Assembly (NCBI GenBank): GCA_964640955.1
Contig: CAZXJI010000010.1
Coordinates: 1 to 64,000 of the forward strand
Source of the DNA: CAXXOK01 sp964640955
GTDB taxonomy: Bacteria > Bacillota > Clostridia > Christensenellales > Aristaeellaceae
Reading direction: 5' to 3'
Length of the DNA stretch: 64,000 nucleotides
Part shown: piece after piece, positions 8,950 to 17,480 of the stretch
How positions within the stretch are numbered: position 1 is the stretch's first letter
Layout: each line of letters begins with the position of its first letter
Translations under genes and position numbers: made by a program
The notes under the pieces: generated by a model
Told to the model about the DNA's origin: nothing
Databases searched by the model: none
What the model saw: the letters and a program-made list of their open reading frames with translations, nothing else

Positions 8950-9717
8950 TTGTATACGGCTTTCGCATCCGTCTACGACCGTTTGATGGCCGATGTGGAC
9001 TATCCGGCGTGGGCGGCTTATTACCAGACGCTTATGACGCTCTACGGCCTTCGCGCCGGCAAGGTGTGCGAGTGCGCCTGCGGCACCGGGGGCATCACCA
9101 TCCCGCTAGCCGGGATGGGTTACCAGATGACCGGCGTGGACCTGTCCGAGGAGATGCTTTTCGAAGCCAGCCAGAAAGCCCGCCGGGCCGGTGCCATGAT
9201 CCCGTTCGTCCGGCAGGATATGCGCGCGCTGCGCCTGCACCGCCGGATGGACGGGGTGCTTTGCACCTGCGACGGGGTGAACTACCTCCCTTCGGCAAAC
9301 GACGTGCTCACGTTTTTCGGCGCCGCATTCACGGCGCTCGTCCCCGGCGGGGTGCTGGCCTTCGACGTAAGCACCCCCTATAAGCTCAAGCACGTCCTGG
9401 GCAACCGCTTCATCGGCGACGAGACGGCCGAGATCGCCTACCTGTGGAAAAACACCTACCGCCCCGAAAGCGAAAGCGTGCGCATGGATCTGTCCATTTT
9501 CACCCGTGCCGAGGGCGAAACGTACCGGCGCATCAGCGAGGAGCAGACCCAGTACGCCTACGGCGCGGAAACGCTGACGCAGCTGCTTTCGCAGGCGGGG
9601 TTCACCGACATCCGCCTTTTCGGGGACGGGACGTTCGCCCCGCCCAAGCCGACCGAGCAGCGCTGGCATATCGCCGCGCGCAAACCCCCTGCGGAGGCCG
9701 GCGAGCCGGAAGGCTGA
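8950..9717 (+). CDS. Class I SAM-dependent methyltransferase
   Basis: 255 residues with a Rossmann-fold methyltransferase core. The SAM-binding glycine motif is CECACGTGGITI, followed by MTGVDLSEEML (motif with the ribose-binding Asp) and RQDMRAL. It begins with YTAFASVYDRLM, typical of a small-molecule methyltransferase family in Firmicutes whose substrate is unknown. The start is TTG 8950: GAGGTGA at 8938-8944 fits it, whereas the GTG at 8941 lies inside that ribosome site. It is 40 bases after DUF624 and 48 before hslO. Confidence 0.85.
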   Translation: MYTAFASVYDRLMADVDYPAWAAYYQTLMTLYGLRAGKVCECACGTGGITIPLAGMGYQMTGVDLSEEMLFEASQKARRAGAMIPFVRQDMRALRLHRRMDGVLCTCDGVNYLPSANDVLTFFGAAFTALVPGGVLAFDVSTPYKLKHVLGNRFIGDETAEIAYLWKNTYRPESESVRMDLSIFTRAEGETYRRISEEQTQYAYGAETLTQLLSQAGFTDIRLFGDGTFAPPKPTEQRWHIAARKPPAEAGEPEG

Positions 9718-9765
9718 GCTTCGGGCGGCGCGCCCTCCCCGTTTACCGTCCACAAAGGAGCGTCC

Positions 9766-10647
9766 ATGGATAAACAGCAGGATTCGGTATTGCATTTCAC
9801 CCTGAAGGACGGTGCGGTGCGCGGCCTTCTGATCCGTTCCACCCGGACCGCCGCCGAGGCGCAGCGCCTGCACGGGGCGAGCGCCGTGGCCGCGGCCGCG
9901 CTGGGCCGGGCGCTGACGGGCACGGCCATGCTGGCCTCCACCCTCAAGGAGCCGGACGCCTCCGTTACCCTCACCATCGACGGCGACGGCCCGCTGGGCA
10001 AAATCCTCTGCGTGGGCGACGGCCCCACCGTGCGCGGGCTGGTCACCAACCCCGGCGTATCCCTGCCCCTTCGGGACGGCCTGCTGGACGTGGGCCGCGC
10101 GGTGGGGCGGCACGGCCGCCTCAGCGTGGTCAAAGACCTGCGCCTCAAAACCCCCTATATCGGCCAGACCGAGCTGCAATCCGGCGAGATCGCCGTAGAC
10201 CTGGCCGATTACTACGTGCACAGCGAGCAGAGCCCTTCGCTGGTGAGCCTGGGGGTGGCCGCCTCGGACACGGAGGTTTCTTCGGCCGGCGGGGTGCTTT
10301 TGCAGCCGCTGCCGGACTGCCCGGACGACGTCATCGACCAGCTGGAGCTGCGCTCCCCCATCTTTGGCGATATCGCCTCCGAACTGCCTCACGAGACGCT
10401 TCAAACCCTTCTGAACAGCTGGTTTCACGGCCTCGCCCCCGTGGCGCTTTCGGAAACGCCGCTCAGCTATCATTGCGGCTGTTCCCGCGAGCGCATGGAG
10501 CGCGCGCTGATCTCGCTGGGCGAGGAGGAGCTTTCCCGCATGATCACCGACGAGGTGGACGGCGCGGAGCTGGTCTGCCACTTCTGCAACCAAAAATACC
10601 ACTTCACCACGCACGACCTGCTCAGGCTGCTCAACCGCGTCCGCTGA
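9766..10647 (+). CDS. hslO: Redox-regulated chaperone Hsp33
   Basis: Holdase chaperone switched on by oxidation: under oxidative stress zinc is released, disulfides form and unfolded clients are bound. The 293-residue length is normal. The C-terminal zinc centre is complete: Cys237 and Cys239 in HCGC, Cys271 and Cys274 in CHFC. The N-terminal part shows GRALTGTAMLAS and the GDGPLGKI motif. AAAGGAG precedes ATG 9766. Its job is cytoplasmic. Confidence 0.97.
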   Translation: MDKQQDSVLHFTLKDGAVRGLLIRSTRTAAEAQRLHGASAVAAAALGRALTGTAMLASTLKEPDASVTLTIDGDGPLGKILCVGDGPTVRGLVTNPGVSLPLRDGLLDVGRAVGRHGRLSVVKDLRLKTPYIGQTELQSGEIAVDLADYYVHSEQSPSLVSLGVAASDTEVSSAGGVLLQPLPDCPDDVIDQLELRSPIFGDIASELPHETLQTLLNSWFHGLAPVALSETPLSYHCGCSRERMERALISLGEEELSRMITDEVDGAELVCHFCNQKYHFTTHDLLRLLNRVR

Positions 10648-10673
10648 GCCGCCGCCCGCAGAGGAGTACCGAG

Positions 10674-12386
10674 ATGACACTGAAAGCCGGGGAAATCGTC
10701 AAACTGCAGCGTTCCAGCGCCTACTGGGTGGGCCGCGCCGACCGCCACCGGCGGCAGGGCAACCGCCGCCGCGCCGCCGCGCTTTTGCGCCACGCGGTGG
10801 CGCTGTCCCCCACGGACAGCGACCTGCGCATCGCCTATGCCCGCACCCTGCAGGAGATGGAATGCTACGAGGCCAGCAACCGCGTGGCGTTCGGCGCGCT
10901 CACCCTCGACCCCAAAGGGTACGCCTCCTATGGGCTCATCGGCCGCAACATGCTGGCCCTGGGCTACGAGCAGGAGGCTTTGGACGCTTTTTCCCGTTAC
11001 CTGCTGGGCGTGAAGCGCGCGGGTGCGACCGCCGAGTTCGACGAGGATCTGGACGAGCTGGAAGCCGCCGAAAACGAGCGTGTCCGCATGCCCGCGCGCT
11101 ACGAGGCGCAGCTGAACATCGCCGGCCGCCGCCTGGCCGGGGGCGATCTGGCCCGCGCCGCGCGGGCGCTGGGCCGGGCCCGGCCCGCGCGACTGGCGGA
11201 CGACCGCTATTATTCGCTGCGTTCCCTGCTTTTGCAGGAACAGGGGGACCTGAGAGGCGCCCTGCTCTCCGCCCGGCAGGCCTGCCGCCGCAATCCCCGC
11301 AGCGCCCGCGCGCGCTGCACGCTGGCCGGCGCCTGGTGTCAGCTTAACCGGCGCGCCCGCGGCGCCTCCGCCCTGCTCTCCGCGGCGCTTTGCTGCCAGA
11401 GCACGCAGGACGAGCAGCTGTATTGCTATACCGCCGTCAGCCTGGGCTTTCCGGAGCTGGCGCTGAGCGTATTGCGGCGCTCGCTCAAAATCAGCCCCGA
11501 CCGGATGCCCACGCTGTTCAATACCGCCGTCGTCATGCTGAAGCTGGGCCGGCTGTCCGACGCCGATTCCCTCATCCACCGCTGTCGGGCGCTGGACCCC
11601 TCCGACGTTCCTTCCCGCTGCACCGGCCGCACCGTAGACCAGTGGCGGGGGCTGGAACTGAACCCCTCGCAGGTGCGTTACGCGGCCAAGGCGCTGCCGT
11701 TTTACCCCCTGCTGTCGCCCGCCGAAAGCAACGATTGCCTCGCCCAGCTCGCCAAGGCGCTGGGCCGGGGCGCCGACGCCTTCTGCCATGCCCTGCAGGA
11801 GGACGAGGCGCTTTACGACCTGTTCCTCTACGAGCTGGGGGACGCGGATCACCAGCTGAGCCGGCTGATTCCGCTGGTGGCGGCCAACCTGCCCCCTGTC
11901 TTTGCCGAAAAACTGCTGCGGGAAGCGCTCGTGCAGCCCACGCCGGACGACCGCGTCAAGCGCAGCGCCGCCGCCGCGCTGATGGCCCTGGGCGCCAGGC
12001 CGCCCTACGTGGTATGGCACGGCGGCCGCATCGCGGAGATCAACCCCGCCGTGCAGAGCCGGCGGGACGGCAACCTGTCGCGCATCATGCTGGTGCGCCG
12101 CATGGCGGACCTCCAGCGCAAGTCCGGCGATACGCGGCTGATGACCCACGCGCTGCGCATCCTCTACCGGATGGGGGCGCGCCGGCGCGCCCACGTGGTA
12201 CGCGACGCCGACGCCGTTTTCCGCGCCGCGCTGGAACAGCATTACCTGCTCACCTACGGCCTGCCCAACAACACCCGCCTGCGCTTTCTGCTGCGTTATA
12301 CCGCGGACGAGCGGCGGCGGGTGCGCGCGGCCTTTCAGGAACTGTGCAGGGTGGTGCCCCTGCCCAAGCACAGCCCCGCCCACTGA
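10674..12386 (+). CDS. TPR-repeat protein of unknown function
   Basis: 570 residues, no signal peptide or membrane segment. The N-terminal 300 or so residues are tetratricopeptide-like helical pairs (for example around residues 30-65 with HAVALSPTDSDLRIAYARTL, and around 280-320 with ALSVLRRSLKISPD). The C-terminal part is helical and Arg-rich with no motif I recognise. GAGGAG at 10661 places the start at ATG 10674. It sits 26 bases after hslO and 27 before another helical-repeat protein, so is probably part of the same transcript. Scaffold role is inference only. Confidence 0.7.
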   Translation: MTLKAGEIVKLQRSSAYWVGRADRHRRQGNRRRAAALLRHAVALSPTDSDLRIAYARTLQEMECYEASNRVAFGALTLDPKGYASYGLIGRNMLALGYEQEALDAFSRYLLGVKRAGATAEFDEDLDELEAAENERVRMPARYEAQLNIAGRRLAGGDLARAARALGRARPARLADDRYYSLRSLLLQEQGDLRGALLSARQACRRNPRSARARCTLAGAWCQLNRRARGASALLSAALCCQSTQDEQLYCYTAVSLGFPELALSVLRRSLKISPDRMPTLFNTAVVMLKLGRLSDADSLIHRCRALDPSDVPSRCTGRTVDQWRGLELNPSQVRYAAKALPFYPLLSPAESNDCLAQLAKALGRGADAFCHALQEDEALYDLFLYELGDADHQLSRLIPLVAANLPPVFAEKLLREALVQPTPDDRVKRSAAAALMALGARPPYVVWHGGRIAEINPAVQSRRDGNLSRIMLVRRMADLQRKSGDTRLMTHALRILYRMGARRRAHVVRDADAVFRAALEQHYLLTYGLPNNTRLRFLLRYTADERRRVRAAFQELCRVVPLPKHSPAH

Positions 12387-12413
12387 CCCGTTGCGATAAA
12401 GGAGGAACGACCC

Positions 12414-13238
12414 ATGAAGCCCATCGACTTCGACGCGCATTTTTCCGACGATTTAACCGCCTGGATCGAAAAGAACCGCCCCCAGTACAAGCGCCCCGAG
12501 GCTTTGGAGGAGGCCGCCGCGGATTACTACATGACGTGGCTTTCCACCCCCGCTTCGTGGCTTGACGGCGCGGCGCCGGGCGCGTATTTCGACCGCTTCG
12601 CGGACGCAGGCGAGCTGGTAGCGCTGCTTAAGGCGTATATCGCCGCGGGCACGCCCATACCCGATCCGCTTTTGAACCGCCTGGAGGAGCTCCGTCAGGA
12701 GGAGCCCGTGCTTGCGCTGCTCCGGGACGCCTCGGCCCCCGCCGAGGCGCGCATGCACGCGGTGGAGTTGCTGCGCCAGTGGGACAGCGTTGCCCCGATG
12801 GTGGATTACCTGCGCTGGCAGGTGGAGCGCGGGGAGGATGAGGAGCTGCTGGACAACGCGCTGGACAGCCTCCGTTGCATGGGCGAGGCGGTCGCAAGGC
12901 CCGCCAAGACCGCCTTCAACGCGGCCGACGAGCCCGGCAGGGAAGCCCTCTTGGACGTCCTGGCCGATTTTCCCGGCGACGAGGACGTGTTTGCCTTCGC
13001 CCTTTCGCAGTTCAAGGCGCGGCCGGAGAAACGCGCGCTGTACGCGGGCTATCTGGGCAAGCTCGGCGACGACCGGGCGCTGGAGGCGCTTCTGGACGTG
13101 GCCGAGGGCGACGACGTCCATTACATCGACTTCATCGAAGTCCGCAACGCCATCGAGCGCCTGGGCGGCGAGGCCCCCGTGCGCGATTTTTCCGACGACC
13201 CTACCTACGCGGCCGTGAAGCGACTGCAGACGCGCTGA
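12414..13238 (+). CDS. Helical-repeat (HEAT-like) hypothetical protein
   Basis: 274 residues, acidic, predicted cytoplasmic. The middle (about residues 95-230) reads as HEAT-like pairs: RMHAVELLRQWDS, DNALDSLRCMGEAV, ALLDVLADFPGDE, AGYLGKLGDDRALEALLD. This looks like a protein-binding solenoid. AAAGGAGGA precedes ATG 12414. It lies between the TPR protein and an HD-domain protein with gaps under 30 bases. No function can be assigned. Confidence 0.7.
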   Translation: MKPIDFDAHFSDDLTAWIEKNRPQYKRPEALEEAAADYYMTWLSTPASWLDGAAPGAYFDRFADAGELVALLKAYIAAGTPIPDPLLNRLEELRQEEPVLALLRDASAPAEARMHAVELLRQWDSVAPMVDYLRWQVERGEDEELLDNALDSLRCMGEAVARPAKTAFNAADEPGREALLDVLADFPGDEDVFAFALSQFKARPEKRALYAGYLGKLGDDRALEALLDVAEGDDVHYIDFIEVRNAIERLGGEAPVRDFSDDPTYAAVKRLQTR

Positions 13239-13260
13239 CGGCGCACGGGAGGCATATGGC

Positions 13261-13947
13261 ATGATTACACTGGAAGAAGTGAAAAAGAACGAGAGCATCC
13301 GCGCGCTGGTCAAGGCGGGCAACCGTTATCTGGAAACGCTGGGCTACACCGACCACGGCCCCAGGCATTTGAGCTTCGTCAGCCGCACCGCCAGCTACAT
13401 CCTCAAATCGCTGGGCTACAGTGAGCGGGAGATCGAGCTGGCGGCCATCGCGGGCTGGGTGCACGACGTGGGCAACAGCATCAACCGTCACGACCACGGC
13501 CCCAACGGCGCGATCATGCTTTTCCCCATTCTCAAGGAAGCGGGCATGAGCATCGCGGACACGGTGGAGATCATTACCGCCGTGGGCAACCACGAGGAGG
13601 AAAGCGGCAGCGTATCCAGCGCCGTCAGCGCCGCGCTGGTGATCGGCGACAAGCTGGACGCGCACAAGAGCCGCGTGCGCAACGGCCGTCCCGACCCGGG
13701 CGACGTGCACGACCGCGTCAATTTTTCGATCCAGCAAAACGCCGTGACCGTCGACCGCAAAAACCGCATCATCCGCCAATCGCTGACGATGGACGATTCC
13801 AGCAGCGTGCTGGAATACCTGAGCATCTACATGCCGCGCATCATCATGTGCGAGAAAGCCGCGGCGTTTCTGGGGCAGGAATTTCAATTGGTTATCAACG
13901 GCCACGCGGTCAACAACCAGTCCCCCGCCCCGCAGGTGACGCCGTAG
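13261..13947 (+). CDS. HD-domain phosphohydrolase
   Basis: 228 residues with a full metal-binding HD set: His36 in GPRHLSF, His68-Asp69 in GWVHDVGN, a further His in AVGNHEEES, and an Asp in VIGDKLDAHKSR. HD proteins hydrolyse phosphate esters of nucleotides or cyclic nucleotides; this one has no GYP motif, so is not a c-di-GMP HD-GYP enzyme. It is close in pattern to predicted HD hydrolases of Clostridia with unknown substrate. GGGAGGC precedes ATG 13261. The C-terminal 40 residues are polar and probably flexible. Confidence 0.85.
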   Translation: MITLEEVKKNESIRALVKAGNRYLETLGYTDHGPRHLSFVSRTASYILKSLGYSEREIELAAIAGWVHDVGNSINRHDHGPNGAIMLFPILKEAGMSIADTVEIITAVGNHEEESGSVSSAVSAALVIGDKLDAHKSRVRNGRPDPGDVHDRVNFSIQQNAVTVDRKNRIIRQSLTMDDSSSVLEYLSIYMPRIIMCEKAAAFLGQEFQLVINGHAVNNQSPAPQVTP

Positions 13948-13989
13948 CATGCGTCGCCGCCCAGACCCGGGGAAGGAGGGATACGCCGA

Positions 13990-15996
13990 ATGATCTGCAA
14001 ACGTTGCGGCACCTACCTGGAAGAGGACGAGGTGCTCTGCCCCGTCTGCGGCGCGGCGGTGCGCCGGGACGCCCAGCCGGACACGGGCGTGCGCGCCATC
14101 CGCCAGGGCCGCCGCGGTTCCGCGCCCGTTTTGCTCCCCGACGAGCCGCGCGACGATATTCCCGAATACGGGGATTTTGAAAACTCGCCCTTTCCCGTGG
14201 AGCAGGAGGGCGGCGTGCGCCGCAAGCCGCCCAAAGCCCCCGCCAGGCCCATGCTGGAGTCCTTCGCCAGCCGCCCCAACACCCGCCGGGGCGTGCCGGT
14301 GCGCGGCAACAGCCGCACGCATCAGGTGGTCAGCCGTCACGGCAAGGCCAAGGTGGTGCGCCAGCACCCCATCAACTGGATGAAAATCGGGGTTGCCGTC
14401 GTCATCCTCGCGCTGCTTTCGGGCGTGGGCTACCTGATCTACCTGAACACCTCCGATACGGGCCAGCGCATGCTCGCCCGCAAGCGCGTGCTCGCCACCA
14501 CCGAGGCAACGCTTAAGCTGGCTTCGAGCACCGATACCCTGCAGGAAACCGCCCGCACCGCCGCGCTCAAAACGCTCGGCGACGCCCCCGCGCAGGCCTA
14601 TTGGGTGGTCGGGCAGGAGTACATGGACGAGGGCGACATGGACGACTCCATCACGGCCTTCCGCATCGCCGATATTCTGGACCCCGAAAATTACGACGGG
14701 CTGATGCTGCTGGGCACCGCCTACGAGCTGGACGATCGTAACGACGAGGCCGAAGCGGTGTACCTCCAGCTGACCGAAACGGTCAACCCTTCGCGCGCCG
14801 AGGCGTATACGGCCCTCATCAGCCTGTATCTGGACGCCGGCCGCGACCCGGAGGCCGCCGACATGATGCTGACGGCCTATAACAACACCGACAAGGAGAA
14901 CTTCTACCAGCAGCGCAAGGACTTCATTCCCAACACCCCGCAGGTGGACACCGACCACCTCGCCGGCCGTTACGAGCTGGAACAGCAGATTACCGTCACG
15001 TCGCCGCAGGGCTACGATATTTACTATACCCTGGACAGCGACGCCGTTCTCCCTGAGGACGGTCAGCTGGTGCAAAACAACACCGTCACGATCCCCGAGG
15101 GCACCTATACGCTTCGCGCCGTCTGCAAGGCCGAGGATCTGGTCAGCGACGAAATGAGCATTTCCTACACCGTCTACTATCCCACGCCGCCGGCCCCCAA
15201 GTGCAACCTCGCGCCCAACACCTACTACAGCCTCCACACCGTCAGCCTGCGCGTGGGCACCAGCACGGAAACCAAGGAGGAGCGCGCCGCCAAAACCAAG
15301 GAGCAGCTGGCCAAGCAGGATGACCAGACCTTCTACTACACCATCGACGGCTCCACCCCCGACCCGAAGGTGAGCCCCATCTACGACGGCACCCCCATCC
15401 AGCTGCCCAGCGGCAGCTGCACCCTGCGCGCCGTGGCGGTCAACGGCTACGGCAAGCAGTCCAGCACCCTGGAAGTCGGCTACAAGTTCAAGGTCAAGCC
15501 CTATCCGCTCGCCATGTACAGCGACGAGGATACCTTCGACGGCTTCAAGCTCAACGGCACCTCCGCGGAGGACTTCAAGGACCGGTTCGGCGACCCGAAA
15601 ACGACGGCCGAGACCCAGTACCTGACCCTCACGGACGAGGCACAGCACCTGGAATACTCCTGGGGATACGCGGTGTTCACCCTCAGCAGCAACAAGTGGC
15701 AGCTGGTGCGCATCGAGATGGACGACTCCATCACCGACGGGCCGCGCGGCGTGGGGATCGGCTCCAGCGAAAGCGAGATCGTCGACGCTTACAAGGACAT
15801 GGGCATGCTCGCCAATCAGGACAACAGCCGAAACCTCTATTACAGCGACCAGAACGTGGGCATCGTGCTGCAAAACGACGACGGCACGAGAACCGCGCAG
15901 TACACCTGCTACACCACCGACGGCAAGCTGTGGGTGCTGCAGTACGTTTTGAAAAACGACCGCTGCGTGAAGATCGTCAACTACTACAAGCCGTAA
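13990..15996 (+). CDS. Zinc-ribbon/TPR/Ig-like membrane protein
   Basis: 668 residues with an unusual domain chain. Residues 3-20 form a zinc ribbon (Cys3, Cys6, Cys17, Cys20); 25-125 is a charged linker; 126-153 is a single membrane helix; about 197-297 are TPR-like repeats; about 331-397 and 414-500 are two chitobiase-C-terminal Ig-like modules (FYYTIDGSTPD followed by SGSCTLRAVAVNGYGKQSS); the last 165 residues are a beta-rich domain I do not recognise. The zinc ribbon would be cytoplasmic and the rest outside. AAGGAGG precedes ATG 13990. A terminator follows, so it ends the run that began at 7914. Similar zinc-ribbon proteins occur in Clostridia as envelope proteins of unknown role. Confidence 0.8.
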   Translation: MICKRCGTYLEEDEVLCPVCGAAVRRDAQPDTGVRAIRQGRRGSAPVLLPDEPRDDIPEYGDFENSPFPVEQEGGVRRKPPKAPARPMLESFASRPNTRRGVPVRGNSRTHQVVSRHGKAKVVRQHPINWMKIGVAVVILALLSGVGYLIYLNTSDTGQRMLARKRVLATTEATLKLASSTDTLQETARTAALKTLGDAPAQAYWVVGQEYMDEGDMDDSITAFRIADILDPENYDGLMLLGTAYELDDRNDEAEAVYLQLTETVNPSRAEAYTALISLYLDAGRDPEAADMMLTAYNNTDKENFYQQRKDFIPNTPQVDTDHLAGRYELEQQITVTSPQGYDIYYTLDSDAVLPEDGQLVQNNTVTIPEGTYTLRAVCKAEDLVSDEMSISYTVYYPTPPAPKCNLAPNTYYSLHTVSLRVGTSTETKEERAAKTKEQLAKQDDQTFYYTIDGSTPDPKVSPIYDGTPIQLPSGSCTLRAVAVNGYGKQSSTLEVGYKFKVKPYPLAMYSDEDTFDGFKLNGTSAEDFKDRFGDPKTTAETQYLTLTDEAQHLEYSWGYAVFTLSSNKWQLVRIEMDDSITDGPRGVGIGSSESEIVDAYKDMGMLANQDNSRNLYYSDQNVGIVLQNDDGTRTAQYTCYTTDGKLWVLQYVLKNDRCVKIVNYYKP

Positions 15997-16035
15997 GCGA
16001 CGCGGCAAGCGGTACGAATTTGCGTGATACCGTAC

Positions 16036-16064
16036 AGGCCGGAGGCGAACCGCCTTCGGCCTTT
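16036..16064 (+). terminator. Terminator after zinc-ribbon gene
   Basis: AGGCCGGAGGCG pairs with CGCCTTCGGCCT (one G-T pair, three-base loop), followed by TTTCTC. It ends the gene run; no clear promoter was seen between it and 16216. Confidence 0.65.
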
Positions 16065-16215
16065 CTCATATTCTTCCGCTTCGCGTACCGCATCTTTTTT
16101 TGCCGTTCCAAACCGTTTCCGCCCGCAGAACGTCCTATCGGGTGTGCCCCTTCGCGGGAGTCCTTTGGGCGCCCGGCGGACCGAGAGGCGGAGAAAACGG
16201 ACGGGAGGAATCGAT

Positions 16216-17415
16216 ATGAAACGTTTGATCGCGGCGGCGCTGTGCCTGCTGCTTGCGGCGCCGGCGGCCCGGGCCGAAACGGTGACGCTTGCCCGGCTCA
16301 AGGAGCAGACCCCGGAGCGGATGGAAATGAGCGTTACGACCGACGAGGGGGAAACGGTCATCGTGGACGCGCCGATCACCCTGCCGGACGGGGACACGAT
16401 GCCCGTCGTGGTCGTTGTGCGCGCGACCTTCGATACGACCGACCTGCGCAAGGCATACCCGCTGCCCAAAGGCCTCGATGCCATCGCCATCGCCGCCACG
16501 ACGGCCGACGATCATGCGGGTGCGTTCTTGCTGAATCTGTACCAGGAGGCCAAAAGCAACCGCATCTCCGGCAAGGTGGACAGCACGGGACGAGCCTACC
16601 TGCCGCAGGGCTCCACCCCGCCCGACAACGACGCGACGCCGGAGGATATCCTGGCCTTTTTGCAGGAGAACCTTCAGCGCTTTCAATGCGACACCCAGCC
16701 GGACATCCGGGTGGTGAAGGCGACGGCCGAAAGCGGGCTGTACAGGATGAAGCGCATCAAAACCCCCGAGGGCTGGTCGGAGTACGCCGTTGACGAAAGC
16801 AAGCCCGTCGCGAACGCCGGCAAGGGGCTGTGGCACCTGGAACTGGCGCAGTACCTGTACGGCGCGCGCATCTTCGATGATTATTTTCCTTACGGCTGTT
16901 ATGAATCGCCCGCCAACCCCAACGACTGGTCTTCGCCGATTTTCTTTCACGCGGATTATCTGGACGAGGAGAATTTCAACCTCATCGCCGCGCCGGCCAG
17001 GCCGATCGGGCTTTGGCAGGAGGATGCGGAACTGCTCTCCTACGCGGACGTCGTGCAGATTGTTGAGCGGCGCATCCGCGAAGGGAAGCTGAAAAGCGTG
17101 TATGCGCTCACGCTGGGCTACTCCGTGCGCATCGCCGCCGGCGACGCGTACTGGGCCGACGAAACGTACTTCGACCTGTCCGCCGATACCCGTTTCGTGC
17201 TCGTGCCGGAATGGCAGATACTCGGCTTCGACCAGAAGGATCAGGCTGCCGCCGCGTCCGTCGGGCTTGCGGAGCCTACCGAACAGATGGTGCTGGAGCC
17301 GGAGGTCTACAGCCGCTACGGCATCGGTTACGAGTTGCGCATGGACGCGTGCACGGGGGCGTTTATCCTGGATTACGCCGCGCAGGAGTTCGACCTGGGC
17401 GACTGGCAGCCCTGA
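16216..17415 (+). CDS. Secreted hypothetical protein
   Basis: 399 residues with a clear cleavable signal peptide (KRLIAAALCLLLAAPAARA, cleavage near residue 20). There is no lipobox. The rest is a soluble, acidic, aromatic-rich domain; I do not recognise the family. GGGAGG at 16203 selects ATG 16216 although the frame is open upstream. It faces the tubulin/actin operon convergently across a shared terminator, so contact with that system is possible only by location. Confidence 0.75.
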   Translation: MKRLIAAALCLLLAAPAARAETVTLARLKEQTPERMEMSVTTDEGETVIVDAPITLPDGDTMPVVVVVRATFDTTDLRKAYPLPKGLDAIAIAATTADDHAGAFLLNLYQEAKSNRISGKVDSTGRAYLPQGSTPPDNDATPEDILAFLQENLQRFQCDTQPDIRVVKATAESGLYRMKRIKTPEGWSEYAVDESKPVANAGKGLWHLELAQYLYGARIFDDYFPYGCYESPANPNDWSSPIFFHADYLDEENFNLIAAPARPIGLWQEDAELLSYADVVQIVERRIREGKLKSVYALTLGYSVRIAAGDAYWADETYFDLSADTRFVLVPEWQILGFDQKDQAAAASVGLAEPTEQMVLEPEVYSRYGIGYELRMDACTGAFILDYAAQEFDLGDWQP

Positions 17416-17426
17416 ACCGTACGAAA

Positions 17427-17463
17427 CAGGCCCCGCGCTTTCATTTTGAAGGCGCGGGGCCTG
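17427..17463. terminator. Bidirectional terminator between convergent units
   Basis: CAGGCCCCGCGC pairs with GCGCGGGGCCTG around a 13-base loop, a 12-bp perfect stem between the secreted-protein gene and the end of the actin-like gene. Confidence 0.7.
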
Positions 17464-17480
17464 CTTCGTTCCGTTTGTGT

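Noticed and set aside
13201..16008. Long open frames on the strand opposite real genes, for example 935 codons here
   Set aside because: High GC and codon bias keep the antisense frame open; no ribosome site, no recognisable motif, and the plus-strand genes have clear domains.
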